DNA from: Bacteroidaceae bacterium
Lineage (GTDB): Bacteria > Bacteroidota > Bacteroidia > Bacteroidales > Bacteroidaceae
Assembly (NCBI GenBank): GCA_017483605.1
Contig: JAFUWG010000054.1
Coordinates: 1-64,000 of the forward strand
Direction: 5' to 3'
DNA length: 64,000 nucleotides
The stretch's first letter is position 1. The number at the start of each line of letters is the position of its first letter. Under the pieces are notes generated by a model. It was given only the letters and a program-made list of their open reading frames with translations, made no database searches and was not told where the DNA came from. This document shows positions 17,156 through 26,057 of the stretch, piece after piece. Both the position numbers and the translations under genes were made by a program.

Positions 17156-19162
17156 ATGGAAAATCAGAAAGAGCACATACTGACGGAAGAGGAAATCAGG
17201 GACGACCTGCGGTACCTGCAACTGCTGGCTCAGAGTTACCCCAACGTGGCTGAGGCAAGTTGCGAAATCATCAATCTGGAGGCAATTCTGAACCTGCCCA
17301 AACCGACGGAACACTTCATCAGCGACCCACACGGCGAGAGTGAAGCGTTCAACCATGTGCTGCGGAACGCTTCGGGCTATGTGAAACGGAAGGTGGAGGA
17401 GATTTTCGGCCCCACGTTGCGGCTGTCGGAGAAGCAGGAACTGTGTACGCTGATCTACTACCCCGAGGCGAAGTTGCAGCGCATCAAGGCGGCAGAGACG
17501 AACATGGAGGACTTCTATGTCATCACGCTCAACCAACTCATCAAGGTGCTCCGCGAGGTCAGTTCGAAATACACCCGGAGCAAAATCCGCAAGGAACTGC
17601 CCGAGGAGTTCGGCTACATCATCGAGGAACTGCTGCACGAGAGCCACAGCGGCGTGGGCGAGAAACGGCATCAATACTACAACGTGATTGTGCAGACCAT
17701 CATCGACACCCAGCGTGCCGACCACTTCATCGTGTCCATCTGCAACCTCATCCAGCGGCTCGCCATCGACCGCCTCCACCTGCTGGGCGACATCTTCGAC
17801 CGCGGTCCTGGTGCCCACCTCATCATGGAGACCCTGATGCACTACCATCACTTCGACATCGTGTGGGGCAACCACGACATCGAGTGGTTCGGTGCCGCAG
17901 CCGGCAACCGTGCCTGCATCGCCAATGTGCTCAGGCTCTCGCTCCGATACGGCAACCTCACCACGCTGGAGGACGGCTACGGCATCAACCTGCTGCCACT
18001 CGCCACGTTTGCGATGGAGACCTACAAGGACGACCCCTGCAAGCAGTTCGCAGCCAACGAACTGACCAAGGAGAGCCAGCACGACAAGAAGACCAACCGG
18101 CTCATCGCCCAGATGCACAAAGCCATCACCGTGATTCAGTTCAAGGAAGAGGCAAAGATCATCAACCGCCGCCCCGAGTTCGACATGGCAGGCAGAAAGA
18201 TGCTGGAGCACATCTACTTCGCCAGCGGCACCTGCTTCATCGAGGGAGGCGAATACGAGATGCTGGACACCTTCCTCCCCACCGTCGATAAGGACAACCC
18301 GAACGCGCTGACCGAGGAGGAAGAACTGCTGATGGCAAAACTGGAACACTCGTTCCGCACCAGCGACAAACTGCAACGCCACATCCAATGCCTCCTGGCA
18401 CATGGCGGCATGTACCACATCGCCAACAGCAACCTGATGTATCACGCCACCGTGCCACTCAATGCCGACGGCACCCTGAAGGAAGTGGAGATAGGCGGCA
18501 AGAAGTACAAAGGCATGGCGCTGATGAAGAAGACGGGGCACCTGGTGCGCGAGGCGTTCAACGACGACACCCCCAAGGAACGGAAAGACTTTGCCAGAGA
18601 TTACATCTGGTACCTGTGGTGCGGAAAGGACTCGCCGCTGTTCGACAAGGACAAGATGACCACCTTCGAACGATACTTCATCAAGGACAAGTCAACCTAC
18701 ACAGAGACAAAGGGATACTACTATCAATACAACAACGACGAGAAGACCGTCGATATGATTCTCGACAACTTCGGCGTGGAAGGCAAGCATCGCCACATCA
18801 TCAACGGGCACACCCCCGTGAAGGTGCTGAAAGGCGAGACCCCCATCAAGGCAAACGGCAAACTGCTCGTCATCGACGGCGGTTTCTCCCGCGCCTATCA
18901 GCCCGAGACAGGCATTGCCGGCTACACGCTCACCTTCCACAGCCGAGGACTCGACCTCGTGCAGCACCAGCCCTTCAAGTCGGCAGAAGAAGCCATCCAG
19001 AACGGCGACGACATCAAGAGTTCGACCCAGATTGTCGAGTTGAGTTCCGAGCGCATGTATGTGAAGGACACCGACAAAGGCAAGGTGCTGAGAGCCAAAG
19101 TGGAAGACCTCAAGAAGTTGCTCTTCGCCTACCGGAACGGATTCATCAAGGAAATAAAATAA
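17156..19162 (+). CDS. fbp: Fructose-1,6-bisphosphatase, class III
   Basis: Hydrolyses fructose 1,6-bisphosphate to fructose 6-phosphate in gluconeogenesis. The 668-residue protein starts MENQKEHILTEEEIRDDLRYLQ; 17 further upstream codons lie over the promoter and are excluded. The class III metallophosphoesterase motifs are present: FISDPHGE near residue 53, HLLGDIFDRGPG near 204, and WGNHDIEWFG near 237, with INGHTPVK further on. Large size and this fold separate it from class I and II enzymes and match the Firmicutes/Bacteroidetes form. A 467-codon minus-strand ORF across it is a shadow. Confidence 0.95.
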   Translation: MENQKEHILTEEEIRDDLRYLQLLAQSYPNVAEASCEIINLEAILNLPKPTEHFISDPHGESEAFNHVLRNASGYVKRKVEEIFGPTLRLSEKQELCTLIYYPEAKLQRIKAAETNMEDFYVITLNQLIKVLREVSSKYTRSKIRKELPEEFGYIIEELLHESHSGVGEKRHQYYNVIVQTIIDTQRADHFIVSICNLIQRLAIDRLHLLGDIFDRGPGAHLIMETLMHYHHFDIVWGNHDIEWFGAAAGNRACIANVLRLSLRYGNLTTLEDGYGINLLPLATFAMETYKDDPCKQFAANELTKESQHDKKTNRLIAQMHKAITVIQFKEEAKIINRRPEFDMAGRKMLEHIYFASGTCFIEGGEYEMLDTFLPTVDKDNPNALTEEEELLMAKLEHSFRTSDKLQRHIQCLLAHGGMYHIANSNLMYHATVPLNADGTLKEVEIGGKKYKGMALMKKTGHLVREAFNDDTPKERKDFARDYIWYLWCGKDSPLFDKDKMTTFERYFIKDKSTYTETKGYYYQYNNDEKTVDMILDNFGVEGKHRHIINGHTPVKVLKGETPIKANGKLLVIDGGFSRAYQPETGIAGYTLTFHSRGLDLVQHQPFKSAEEAIQNGDDIKSSTQIVELSSERMYVKDTDKGKVLRAKVEDLKKLLFAYRNGFIKEIK

Positions 19163-19192
19163 TTTGTTACACATTATTAAATTTAAAGACGT

Positions 19193-19957
19193 ATGAAGAA
19201 ACTTTTACTCATGGCTGCTTTTGCACTCGGTTGCATCAGCATGAACGCTCAGGAGACACTCAATCTGAGCACGTATCAAGGAACAAACTTGAGTAAGTAC
19301 ACGGGCAAGACACTCACCGTGACCGTGAACCGCTACGTTTTCAACGGATGGAACACCATCTCCCTGCCTTTCCAGATGACAGAGGCACAGGTGAACGAGG
19401 CTTTCGGCAGCGACTGCCGCCTGGAGCGACTGGCTGGCGTGGAGAACGACGGCACCAACATCCGTCTGAACTTCCAGAACTGCAAGGCTGAGGGCATCAA
19501 GGCAAACGTGCCTTACATCCTTTACTACACTGGCGAAACTGGCACAAAGAAGTTCAAGACAGAAAATGTTGCAGTTCATGACGACGCTGCATCCATCACC
19601 TTCACAGCAGAAGGCACTGGCGAAACCGTCACCATGGCTTGTGCCAAGACGAAGAAAGGTGCAGAAGGTCTGTACGGCATCTTGGCAAGAGACAACTCGG
19701 AAGCCACTTTCGTGAATGTCGATGACATCTCCAACGGCTTCTACGCCACTCGCTGCTACATCCAACTGTCCAATGGCAACTCTACCCTGCTCACCACCAA
19801 CCACATCAGCGGTGATGTGACCAGCATCAACTCTGTTGCCAAACTCGGCGAGAAGGTGGACGTTTACAACCTCTCCGGCGTGAAAGTGGCAGACAACATC
19901 AATGGTCTCCAGAAGGGCATCTACGTGGTGAAAGGCAAGAAGGTGATGGTGAAGTAA
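19193..19957 (+). CDS. Secreted protein with a type IX-like C-terminal sorting tail
   Basis: A 254-residue exported protein of unknown role. The signal peptide MKKLLLMAAFALGCISMNAQ is followed by a Gly/Thr-rich beta-strand body containing NGWNTISLPFQMT, a phrase common in Prevotella surface proteins. The last 35 residues (VDVYNLSGVKVADNINGLQK, then GIYVVKGKKVMVK) have the form of the C-terminal domain that directs proteins through the type IX secretion system. This points to a surface or released location. It follows fbp by 30 bases and is closed by a perfect hairpin terminator. No catalytic motif is visible. Confidence 0.8.
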   Translation: MKKLLLMAAFALGCISMNAQETLNLSTYQGTNLSKYTGKTLTVTVNRYVFNGWNTISLPFQMTEAQVNEAFGSDCRLERLAGVENDGTNIRLNFQNCKAEGIKANVPYILYYTGETGTKKFKTENVAVHDDAASITFTAEGTGETVTMACAKTKKGAEGLYGILARDNSEATFVNVDDISNGFYATRCYIQLSNGNSTLLTTNHISGDVTSINSVAKLGEKVDVYNLSGVKVADNINGLQKGIYVVKGKKVMVK

Positions 19958-19975
19958 TCTATACCATTCCTCCAA

Positions 19976-20020
19976 CTCAAAAGGGGGCAAGCAGAACGAT
20001 TCTGCTTGCCCCCTTTTGAG
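19976..20020. terminator. Perfect 21-bp hairpin terminator between convergent genes
   Basis: Positions 19976-19996 and 20000-20020 are exact reverse complements with a three-base loop CGA. The stem begins CTCAAAAGGGGGCAAG and ends in CTTTTGAG, so A and T runs flank it on both strands and it can stop transcription from either direction. It lies between the converging genes at 19193 and 20118. Confidence 0.85.
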
Positions 20021-20117
20021 TCGGTTCCTTCATTTCATATTGTCAACCAATGCTTGAGGTTCTTTACGAGTATCCCAGAAATCTAGTATTTCAATTGGGG
20101 CATCGACAACCCGTCGC

Positions 20118-20702
20118 TTATTTGCACTGTATATCCGTCTGCACCATCTCCACTAATGTTTTCCCTCTTATCTCTGTAAGGTTTCGCAGAAATGGCATGA
20201 TATCATCGCCGTATGCACGCCGACTATAGAAATCAAGTTTCAAAGCCTTTTTCCCATTGATTGTTATTTGCCGATACACATGCACATCGAACTCTACAAC
20301 AGACAAAAGTTCGGGATTGTTGGCATCATTCTGACTGACCAAGAAATCTATCAGATAATCATCGCCTTGATTCATGACCTTATAGTTGCAGCAAGCATCC
20401 GTTTTCTTTCGAGCACTCAGTTCTATCATTTTTGCCTCCACCGCAAGTCGAGGAGTAAGAGTTTCTGAACAATGCACAGAAACTGTAAACATCTGTTTAT
20501 AAGATTCTGGTTTTTCGCCCTTAGGGAAAAACTCTTGGACATAATAACCATCCATCGGTTGGGCGCTCCAACCAAGATGATAGGTTTCGTTATTGAAGCG
20601 GATGGTATCACCTATATTCAGATAGTCTTTCACACTTTGAGACCTCATCAACAGAGGAGAGATCAATAAACCTATCAGTAAAAATAATTTTCTTGACTTC
20701 AT
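20118..20702 (-). CDS. Exported protein of unknown function
   Basis: I start this at 20702 (MKSRKLFLLIGLLISPLLMRSQ), which gives a clear signal peptide; the in-frame extension to 20774 would overlap the upstream gene. The 194-residue product has no family I recognise. It contains SVKDYLNIGDTIRFNNETYHLGWS, a pair of adjacent cysteines (DACCNY) and a basic C-terminal half. The upstream gene (TonB-like C-terminal domain) ends 16 bases before it, so both are probably on one minus-strand transcript. A periplasmic location is inferred from the signal peptide only. Confidence 0.75.
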   Translation of the reverse strand: MKSRKLFLLIGLLISPLLMRSQSVKDYLNIGDTIRFNNETYHLGWSAQPMDGYYVQEFFPKGEKPESYKQMFTVSVHCSETLTPRLAVEAKMIELSARKKTDACCNYKVMNQGDDYLIDFLVSQNDANNPELLSVVEFDVHVYRQITINGKKALKLDFYSRRAYGDDIMPFLRNLTEIRGKTLVEMVQTDIQCK

Positions 20703-20718
20703 ATTATACAAACCATTA

Positions 20719-21261
20719 TTATTTTCCTTTGAAAGTAATTGGCATTGCCATTTTGAAGCATACAGGTTCTCCATCTTTCATGGCTGGTTGTTCGACTGGA
20801 GGCATCTGAGAGATAATACGGATGGATTCCGTGATGATATCCCTGACGGCTTGCAGATATGCCTGCTGTGCCTTGGGCTTCATCTTCGACTTTTCCATTT
20901 CTTTTTCCAATGCCACTTGCGGGATGCTTTTGCCATTCTGTTCCTTGCAACCATTGAAAGAGAGAGGCACAATGTTCGTTGCCTTTCCTTCCTTATCCAC
21001 CACATAACTGATCAGCACGCGACCCTCAACATGCATGTCTTTTGCAGAGGAAGGATATTTCAGATTTTTCCTCATATATTCCATCAGAGCCTTTCCTCCA
21101 TCGGCATAAGCAGGAGGGGTATCGGCTTCTTCAACGTATTCATCGCTTGTTTTTTCCAATGTTGCCATCACACCTTCACGATTTGATTGGGCATGACCGT
21201 CCAAGGTAAGGCAAAGAAAGGAAAGAATCACCCACTTTTTTGAGATTCGATTGATATTCAT
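20719..21261 (-). CDS. Exported protein with TonB-like C-terminal domain
   Basis: Start at 21261 (MNINRISKKWVILSFLCLTL) is supported by a minus-strand -7 box TAATTTTG (complement of 21288-21295). After the signal peptide (cleavage near DGHAQ) the 180-residue protein has PPAYADGGKALMEYMRKNLK, YPSSAKD and GRVLISYVVDKEGK, the pattern of the TonB C-terminal fold. There is no N-terminal membrane anchor with a long Pro-rich spacer, so it is a stand-alone domain protein as is common in Bacteroidetes, not a classical energy-transducing TonB. It is divergent from the trp operon and followed by the gene at 20118. Confidence 0.8.
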   Translation of the reverse strand: MNINRISKKWVILSFLCLTLDGHAQSNREGVMATLEKTSDEYVEEADTPPAYADGGKALMEYMRKNLKYPSSAKDMHVEGRVLISYVVDKEGKATNIVPLSFNGCKEQNGKSIPQVALEKEMEKSKMKPKAQQAYLQAVRDIITESIRIISQMPPVEQPAMKDGEPVCFKMAMPITFKGK

Positions 21262-21374
21262 AAGTATCTTTGTTTTGTATGATGGCACAAAATTACAAAA
21301 TTCTTCTCGTCTGACCAAAAAATAATAGTGTAAAGGCTATTTTTTCATCGAAACGTCATTTTTTCTCGTTTTTA

Positions 21375-21406
21375 TTTGTCCATTTGAAAGAAAAGTCGTT
21401 ACTTTG
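21375..21406 (+). promoter_or_regulatory. trp operon promoter
   Basis: TTTG at 21375-21378 and TTACTTTG at 21399-21406 (one mismatch to TAnnTTTG) are separated by 20 bases. Transcription should begin about 7 bases further on, very near the ATG of the leader peptide at 21415. Confidence 0.7.
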
Positions 21407-21414
21407 CAAACGAA

Positions 21415-21474
21415 ATGATACAGAACAGCAAAACATATTGGCGTTGGCGTTGCTTGGGATTCAAAAAATCGTAA
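21415..21474 (+). CDS. trpL: trp operon leader peptide (predicted)
   Basis: A 19-residue ORF, MIQNSKTYWRWRCLGFKKS, sits immediately after the trp promoter and 51 bases before an intrinsic terminator that precedes trpB. Codons 9 and 11 are TGG, giving Trp-Arg-Trp, the hallmark of a tryptophan-sensing attenuator peptide. It is too short for normal ORF calling. Its ATG is only 8 bases after the -7 box, so the transcript may be almost leaderless. GGCGTTGCT (21446-21454), over the second Trp codon, can pair with GGTGATGCC (21482-21490) if G-U pairs are allowed. The role is inferred from position and codons, but the fit to the classical arrangement is close. Confidence 0.75.
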   Translation: MIQNSKTYWRWRCLGFKKS

Positions 21475-21524
21475 GTCCAATGGTGATGCCCCTATGCAAA
21501 ACTGAACACATAGCATAGAATAGA

Positions 21525-21558
21525 AAGAGCCTGTCGTACTTGCGATAGGCTCTTTTTT
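21525..21558 (+). terminator. trp attenuator terminator
   Basis: AAGAGCCTGTCG (21525-21536) pairs with CGATAGGCTCTT (21543-21554) over 12 positions with one G-U pair and a 6-base loop, followed by a T run to 21558. An earlier short stem CTATGC/GCATAG (21492-21497 with 21513-21518) and the pairing CCTAT (21491-21495) with ATAGG (21545-21549) are possible competing structures. The gene-free remainder to trpB has only short repeated words. Confidence 0.8.
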
Positions 21559-21627
21559 ATATGTAACACGAGAAATGTAACATGTAGCATTTGAAGTTCA
21601 ACATTTGACATTCAACATCAAAAAGAC

Positions 21628-22827
21628 ATGACATACCAAGTAGATGAAAATGGCTTCTACGGACAGTTCGGAGGAGCCTACATTCCAGAGATTCTCTACA
21701 AGACGGTGGAGGATCTGAAGAAGGCTTACCTCCCCATCCTGGAGAGCGAGGAGTTTAAGCAGGAGTACTATGCGCTGCTGAAGGATTATGTGGGTCGCCC
21801 TTCCCCACTCTACTTCGCCAAGCGGATGAGCGAGAAGTACGGCTGCCAGTTGTACCTGAAGCGTGAAGACCTGAAACACAAGGGTGCCCACAAGATCAAC
21901 AATGCGTTGGGGCAGATTCTGCTTGCCAAGAAGATGGGCAAGAAGCGCATCATTGCTGAGACGGGTGCCGGTCAGCATGGTGTGGCGACGGCTACTGCCT
22001 GTGCGCTGATGGACATGCCCTGCACGGTGTATCAGGGTGCACTCGATGTGCAGCGTCAGCATGTGAACGTGGAGCGGATGAAGATGCTGGGTGCGACGGT
22101 TGTGCCTGTGGAGAGCGGCAACAAGACGCTGAAGGATGCCACCAACGAGGCTATCCGTGACTGGTGCTGCCATCCTGCCGACACCTTTTATATTATAGGC
22201 AGCACGGTGGGGCCGCATCCCTATCCCGACATGGTGGCGCGGCTTCAGTCGGTCATCTCGGAGGAAATCAAGTGGCAACTTGAGGAGAAGATTGGCAGGG
22301 ACTACCCCGACTATCTGATGGCATGTGTGGGTGGCGGCTCGAATGCTGCCGGCACCATCTACCATTATATCGACGATGAGCGAGTAAAGATTATCCTCGG
22401 CGAGGCTGGTGGACACGGCATCGAATCGGGCGAAACTGCCGCCAGTATGCAGGTGGGCACCGTGGGCATCCTGCATGGCAGCCGCATCAAGTTGATGCAG
22501 ACGGAGGACGGGCAAATCATCGAGCCTTATAGCATCTCGGCTGGTCTCGACTACCCGGGCACAGGCCCCATCCATTGCAACCTCTACGAGACGGGGCGTG
22601 CACAGGTGCTCCCTGCCAACGACGACGAAGCCCTGCGAGCCGCCTTCGAACTGACCCGCATGGAGGGTATCATCCCTGCCCTGGAGAGTGCTCATGCCTT
22701 GGCACTGCTGCCCAAGGTGAAGGAGCAGTTCACCAAGGACACCGTGGTGGTGCTGACCGTGAGCGGCAGAGGCGACAAGGACTTGGACACGTATCTCAAA
22801 CATCAATCAGAAGTAAAACTTGACTAA
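21628..22827 (+). CDS. trpB: Tryptophan synthase, beta subunit
   Basis: Condenses indole with serine to tryptophan, in complex with TrpA. The 399-residue protein begins [19 protein letters not shown], the TrpB1 N-terminus. The PLP lysine is Lys89 in [13 protein letters not shown], and the phosphate-binding glycine loop is GGGSNAAG. Placement of trpB first and trpA last in the operon (B-E-G-D-C-F-A) is the Bacteroidetes order. A TAA stop at 22825-22827 is followed after one base by the trpE ATG. Confidence 0.97.
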   Translation: MTYQVDENGFYGQFGGAYIPEILYKTVEDLKKAYLPILESEEFKQEYYALLKDYVGRPSPLYFAKRMSEKYGCQLYLKREDLKHKGAHKINNALGQILLAKKMGKKRIIAETGAGQHGVATATACALMDMPCTVYQGALDVQRQHVNVERMKMLGATVVPVESGNKTLKDATNEAIRDWCCHPADTFYIIGSTVGPHPYPDMVARLQSVISEEIKWQLEEKIGRDYPDYLMACVGGGSNAAGTIYHYIDDERVKIILGEAGGHGIESGETAASMQVGTVGILHGSRIKLMQTEDGQIIEPYSISAGLDYPGTGPIHCNLYETGRAQVLPANDDEALRAAFELTRMEGIIPALESAHALALLPKVKEQFTKDTVVVLTVSGRGDKDLDTYLKHQSEVKLD

Positions 22828-22828
22828 T

Positions 22829-24223
22829 ATGTATCACTATCATACCGCCTCAAAAAAGATTCTGGGCGACCTGAACACCCCCGTGAGCGTCTATATGCGA
22901 GTGCGTGACGCCTATCCACAGAGCACCCTGATGGAGAGTTCCGACTATCACGACGGGAAGAACTCGCGTTCGTTCATCTGCGTGCATCCCATCGGCAGCG
23001 TTTCGGTGGAGCATGGAGTGGGTGTGATGCGGTTCCCAAATGGCGATGAGACACGCACTCCCATCAATGACGGCTACAACACAGCACGGCTCATCAACGA
23101 CTTCTTGGGCAGTTTCAACATCACGGGCGACGACAAAGGCGACTGCGGTCTGTTTGGCTACACCACCTTCAATGCCGTTCGCTACTTCGAGCACATCGAC
23201 GTGAAGGACGAGACGCAGGAACAGAACGATGCGCCCGACTTGCAGTACATCCTCTACAAAGACTACATCGTGTTCGACCACTTCAAGAACGAACTGAAAC
23301 TCATCGAACTCTTGGAGGATGGCGAACAGGACGACCTCGACCAACTGGAGCACGACGTGAACAACCGCCCCTATCAGAAATACGACTTCCACCCTGTGGG
23401 CGACTATTGGTCAACCTTGACCGACGACGAGCATCGTGAGAACATCCGTCGGGGCATCAAGCATTGTCTGCGTGGCGACGTGTTCCAGATTGTGCTCTCA
23501 CGCCGCTTCAAGCAGCGGTATGAGGGTGATGACTTCAAACTCTACCGTGCCCTGCGTAGCATCAACCCCTCGCCCTATCTGTTCTACATGGACTTCGGCG
23601 GTTTCCGCATCTTCGGCTCCAGCCCCGAGACCCATTGCCGCATCGAGGACGGCACGGCGTATATCGACCCCATTGCCGGCACTACCAAACGAACGGGCGA
23701 TGCCGAACAAGACCGCCAGAATGCCCTCTACCTGAAGAACGACCCCAAGGAGAACGCCGAGCACGTGATGCTGGTGGATTTGGCTCGCAACGACCTCTCT
23801 CGCAACTGCCACGGGGTGAAGGTGGACTTCTACAAGGACATGCAGTTCTACAGCCACGTCATCCACCTCGTCTCTCGCGTGAGCGGCAAACTGAACGAGG
23901 GTGCCGACCCCATCCAGGCATTCATCGACACCTTCCCAGCCGGCACACTCTCGGGCGCACCGAAAGTCCGTGCCATGCAACTCCTCTCCGAATACGAGCC
24001 CCACAACCGTGGTGCCTACGGAGGCTGTGTGGGAAGCATCGGGTTTGACGGCAACCTGAATCAAGCCATCACCATCCGCACCTTCGTCTCCCGCAACAAC
24101 GAACTTTGGTTCCAAGCCGGTGGCGGCATCGTGGCGAAGAGCAACGTGGAGTATGAACTGCAAGAAGTGAACAACAAACTGGGGGCTTTAAGGAAAGCCA
24201 TCGAAATCGCAGAGAAACTCTAA
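22829..24223 (+). CDS. trpE: Anthranilate synthase component I
   Basis: Converts chorismate and ammonia (from TrpG) to anthranilate. I start at ATG 22829, one base after the trpB stop; a TTG at 22820 would overlap trpB. The 464-residue protein has the regulatory region with LMESSDYHDGKNSRSFI, matching the LLES tryptophan-binding motif, so feedback inhibition is likely. The chorismate-binding domain has FGSSPETHCRIEDG, IAGTTKRTGD, LVDLARNDLSRNC and the C-terminal FVSRNNELWFQAGGGIV. It is separated from trpG by an unusual 242-base spacer. Confidence 0.96.
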   Translation: MYHYHTASKKILGDLNTPVSVYMRVRDAYPQSTLMESSDYHDGKNSRSFICVHPIGSVSVEHGVGVMRFPNGDETRTPINDGYNTARLINDFLGSFNITGDDKGDCGLFGYTTFNAVRYFEHIDVKDETQEQNDAPDLQYILYKDYIVFDHFKNELKLIELLEDGEQDDLDQLEHDVNNRPYQKYDFHPVGDYWSTLTDDEHRENIRRGIKHCLRGDVFQIVLSRRFKQRYEGDDFKLYRALRSINPSPYLFYMDFGGFRIFGSSPETHCRIEDGTAYIDPIAGTTKRTGDAEQDRQNALYLKNDPKENAEHVMLVDLARNDLSRNCHGVKVDFYKDMQFYSHVIHLVSRVSGKLNEGADPIQAFIDTFPAGTLSGAPKVRAMQLLSEYEPHNRGAYGGCVGSIGFDGNLNQAITIRTFVSRNNELWFQAGGGIVAKSNVEYELQEVNNKLGALRKAIEIAEKL

Positions 24224-24240
24224 AACAAGGATTTTTTTCT

Positions 24241-24449
24241 TTTTAACAACGAATTAAACGAATTGAACGAATTTGCCATGCGGACAGGAAATGATGAGCG
24301 AATTTCTCGAATAAGAGCCTTGCAAGGCTCTGGCTACCGCCGTGCAAACCGCATGGAAGAGCCACATTTTGGCTCTCATTCGTAAACATTCGTCGCCGTT
24401 TGCGGCATTTCAAATCAATTCGTCAAATTCGTCAAATTCGTTGTTTTAA
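24241..24449. repeat. Inverted-repeat spacer element inside the trp operon
   Basis: The gap between trpE and trpG holds arms made of short tandem words: left 24241-24274 (repeats of ACGAATT) and right about 24409-24449, which reads as its reverse complement with a few mismatches. Inside are an 18-base perfect palindrome AGAGCCTTGCAAGGCTCT (24314-24331) and a hairpin AGAGCC/GGCTCT (24358-24376). No protein is encoded. It looks like a small inserted or amplified hairpin element in an otherwise tight operon. Confidence 0.65.
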
Positions 24450-24465
24450 AAAAACTATTTGAGTT

Positions 24466-25038
24466 ATGAAAGTAGTAATTATCGATAACTATGACTCGTT
24501 TACGTACAATCTGAGTCATCTTGTGAAGGAGTTGGGAGCCGACGTGACGGTGTATCGCAACGACCAGTTCCAGATGGAGCAACTGGAGGCATTTGACAAA
24601 ATCATCCTCTCTCCAGGTCCCGGCATCCCATGTGAGGCGGGTCTCCTGCTCGATGTCATCAAGACATACGCCGGCAAGAAGCCCATTCTCGGGGTGTGCC
24701 TCGGTCATCAAGCCATCGGCGAAAGTTTCGGCGGACACCTGACCAACCTGAGCGAAGTGTATCACGGCGTGGCCACTCCTGCCACCATCACCATGCGCGA
24801 CTATCTCTTCGAGGGATTGCCTGACAAAATCGAGGTGGGACGTTACCACTCATGGGTGGTCGATACTGAAGGACTGCCCGATTGCCTCGAAGTGACCAGC
24901 GTCAGCGACGAAGGCTTCATCATGTCTCTGCGACATAAGCAGTTCGACATCCGTGGCATTCAGTACCACCCCGAAAGCGTGCTCACAAAAGAAGGAAAAA
25001 CAATCATCAACAACTGGTTAAAACACAACTCAATATGA
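24466..25038 (+). CDS. trpG: Anthranilate synthase component II (glutamine amidotransferase)
   Basis: Supplies ammonia from glutamine to TrpE. The 190-residue class I amidotransferase begins KVVIIDNYDSFTYNLSHLV, and has the oxyanion stretch LSPGPGIP, the nucleophile in GVCLGHQAIGESFGG and the catalytic pair in QYHPESVLT. It could also serve p-aminobenzoate synthesis, as TrpG does in some bacteria, but it lies in the trp operon. Its stop overlaps the trpD start by 4 bases (ATGA). Confidence 0.96.
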   Translation: MKVVIIDNYDSFTYNLSHLVKELGADVTVYRNDQFQMEQLEAFDKIILSPGPGIPCEAGLLLDVIKTYAGKKPILGVCLGHQAIGESFGGHLTNLSEVYHGVATPATITMRDYLFEGLPDKIEVGRYHSWVVDTEGLPDCLEVTSVSDEGFIMSLRHKQFDIRGIQYHPESVLTKEGKTIINNWLKHNSI

Positions 25039-26030
25039 AACAGTATCTTTTGAAACTCATTGAGGGTAACACTCTCACACAGGAAGAGACCCACGAGATC
25101 ATGCTTGGCATCGTGGAAGAAAAGTACAACGTGCAGCAGATAGCCGCTCTGCTGATGGCGATGCAGACACGCGGTGTGACGGTAGATGAACTCTTAGGGT
25201 TCCGTCAAGGACTGCTCGAAACGGGCAAGTATATGGATTTCAGCGAGTACAACACGCTGGACATCGTGGGAACAGGCGGCGACGGCAAAAACACGTTCAA
25301 CATCTCCACGTGCTCAGCCTTCGTCATTGCAGGTGCTGGCTATAAGGTGACCAAGCACGGCAACGGAGGTTCCTCGTCGGTGAGCGGTGCCAGCAACGTG
25401 CTGCAGGGACACGGCGTGAAGTTCACGGATGACATCAACCTGCTGAAGCGTTCGCTGGACGAGGCTGGCATCTGCTACTTCCACGCTCCCCTCTTCGCCT
25501 ACGGCATGAAGTTTGTAGGTCCCACCCGCAAAGCACTCGGCGTGCCCACCTGCTTCAACCTGCTGGGTCCTCTCGTCAATCCGTGCCATCCCAAAAACTC
25601 CCTGCACGGCACCGCCTACCAGGCACAACTGCGGCTCTACACCAACGTGCATCAGAAGATTGGCGACAATTTCGGCGTCATCACCTCTTACGATGGCTAC
25701 GACGAAATCTCGCTGACGAGCGGTTTCAAGATCTGCACCAACAACTTCGAGAAAGTGCTCACGCCGGTTGACCTTGGACTCTCCTATGTGAATCAAGCCG
25801 ACATCTACGGAGGTGAGACAGCCGAAGATGCTCAGAAGATATTCGATGCCGTGCTGGAAGGCACATCCACCCCTGCACAGCGAAACGTGGTCATCGCCAA
25901 TGCTGCTTGCGGCATCAGCGTGATGGACAAGAACCTCTCCATGTCTGACTCTGTCGCCATTGCACGCGAATCGCTCGAAAGCGGCAAGGCATTGGCAACC
26001 TTCAAGAAATTCCTTGCTATCAATTCCTAA
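25035..26030 (+). CDS. trpD: Anthranilate phosphoribosyltransferase
   Basis: Transfers phosphoribosyl from PRPP to anthranilate. The 331-residue protein has the family's GTGGDGKNTFNIST PRPP-binding motif near residue 79, KHGNGGSSSVSGASN, and the anthranilate-binding region GPTRKALGVPTCFNLLGPLVNP. Length and motif order are standard, with no fusion to trpG. It is translationally coupled to trpG and followed after 27 bases by trpC. Confidence 0.96.
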   Translation: MKQYLLKLIEGNTLTQEETHEIMLGIVEEKYNVQQIAALLMAMQTRGVTVDELLGFRQGLLETGKYMDFSEYNTLDIVGTGGDGKNTFNISTCSAFVIAGAGYKVTKHGNGGSSSVSGASNVLQGHGVKFTDDINLLKRSLDEAGICYFHAPLFAYGMKFVGPTRKALGVPTCFNLLGPLVNPCHPKNSLHGTAYQAQLRLYTNVHQKIGDNFGVITSYDGYDEISLTSGFKICTNNFEKVLTPVDLGLSYVNQADIYGGETAEDAQKIFDAVLEGTSTPAQRNVVIANAACGISVMDKNLSMSDSVAIARESLESGKALATFKKFLAINS

Positions 26031-26057
26031 TTCCTCACTCCTAATTCCTAATTAAAT

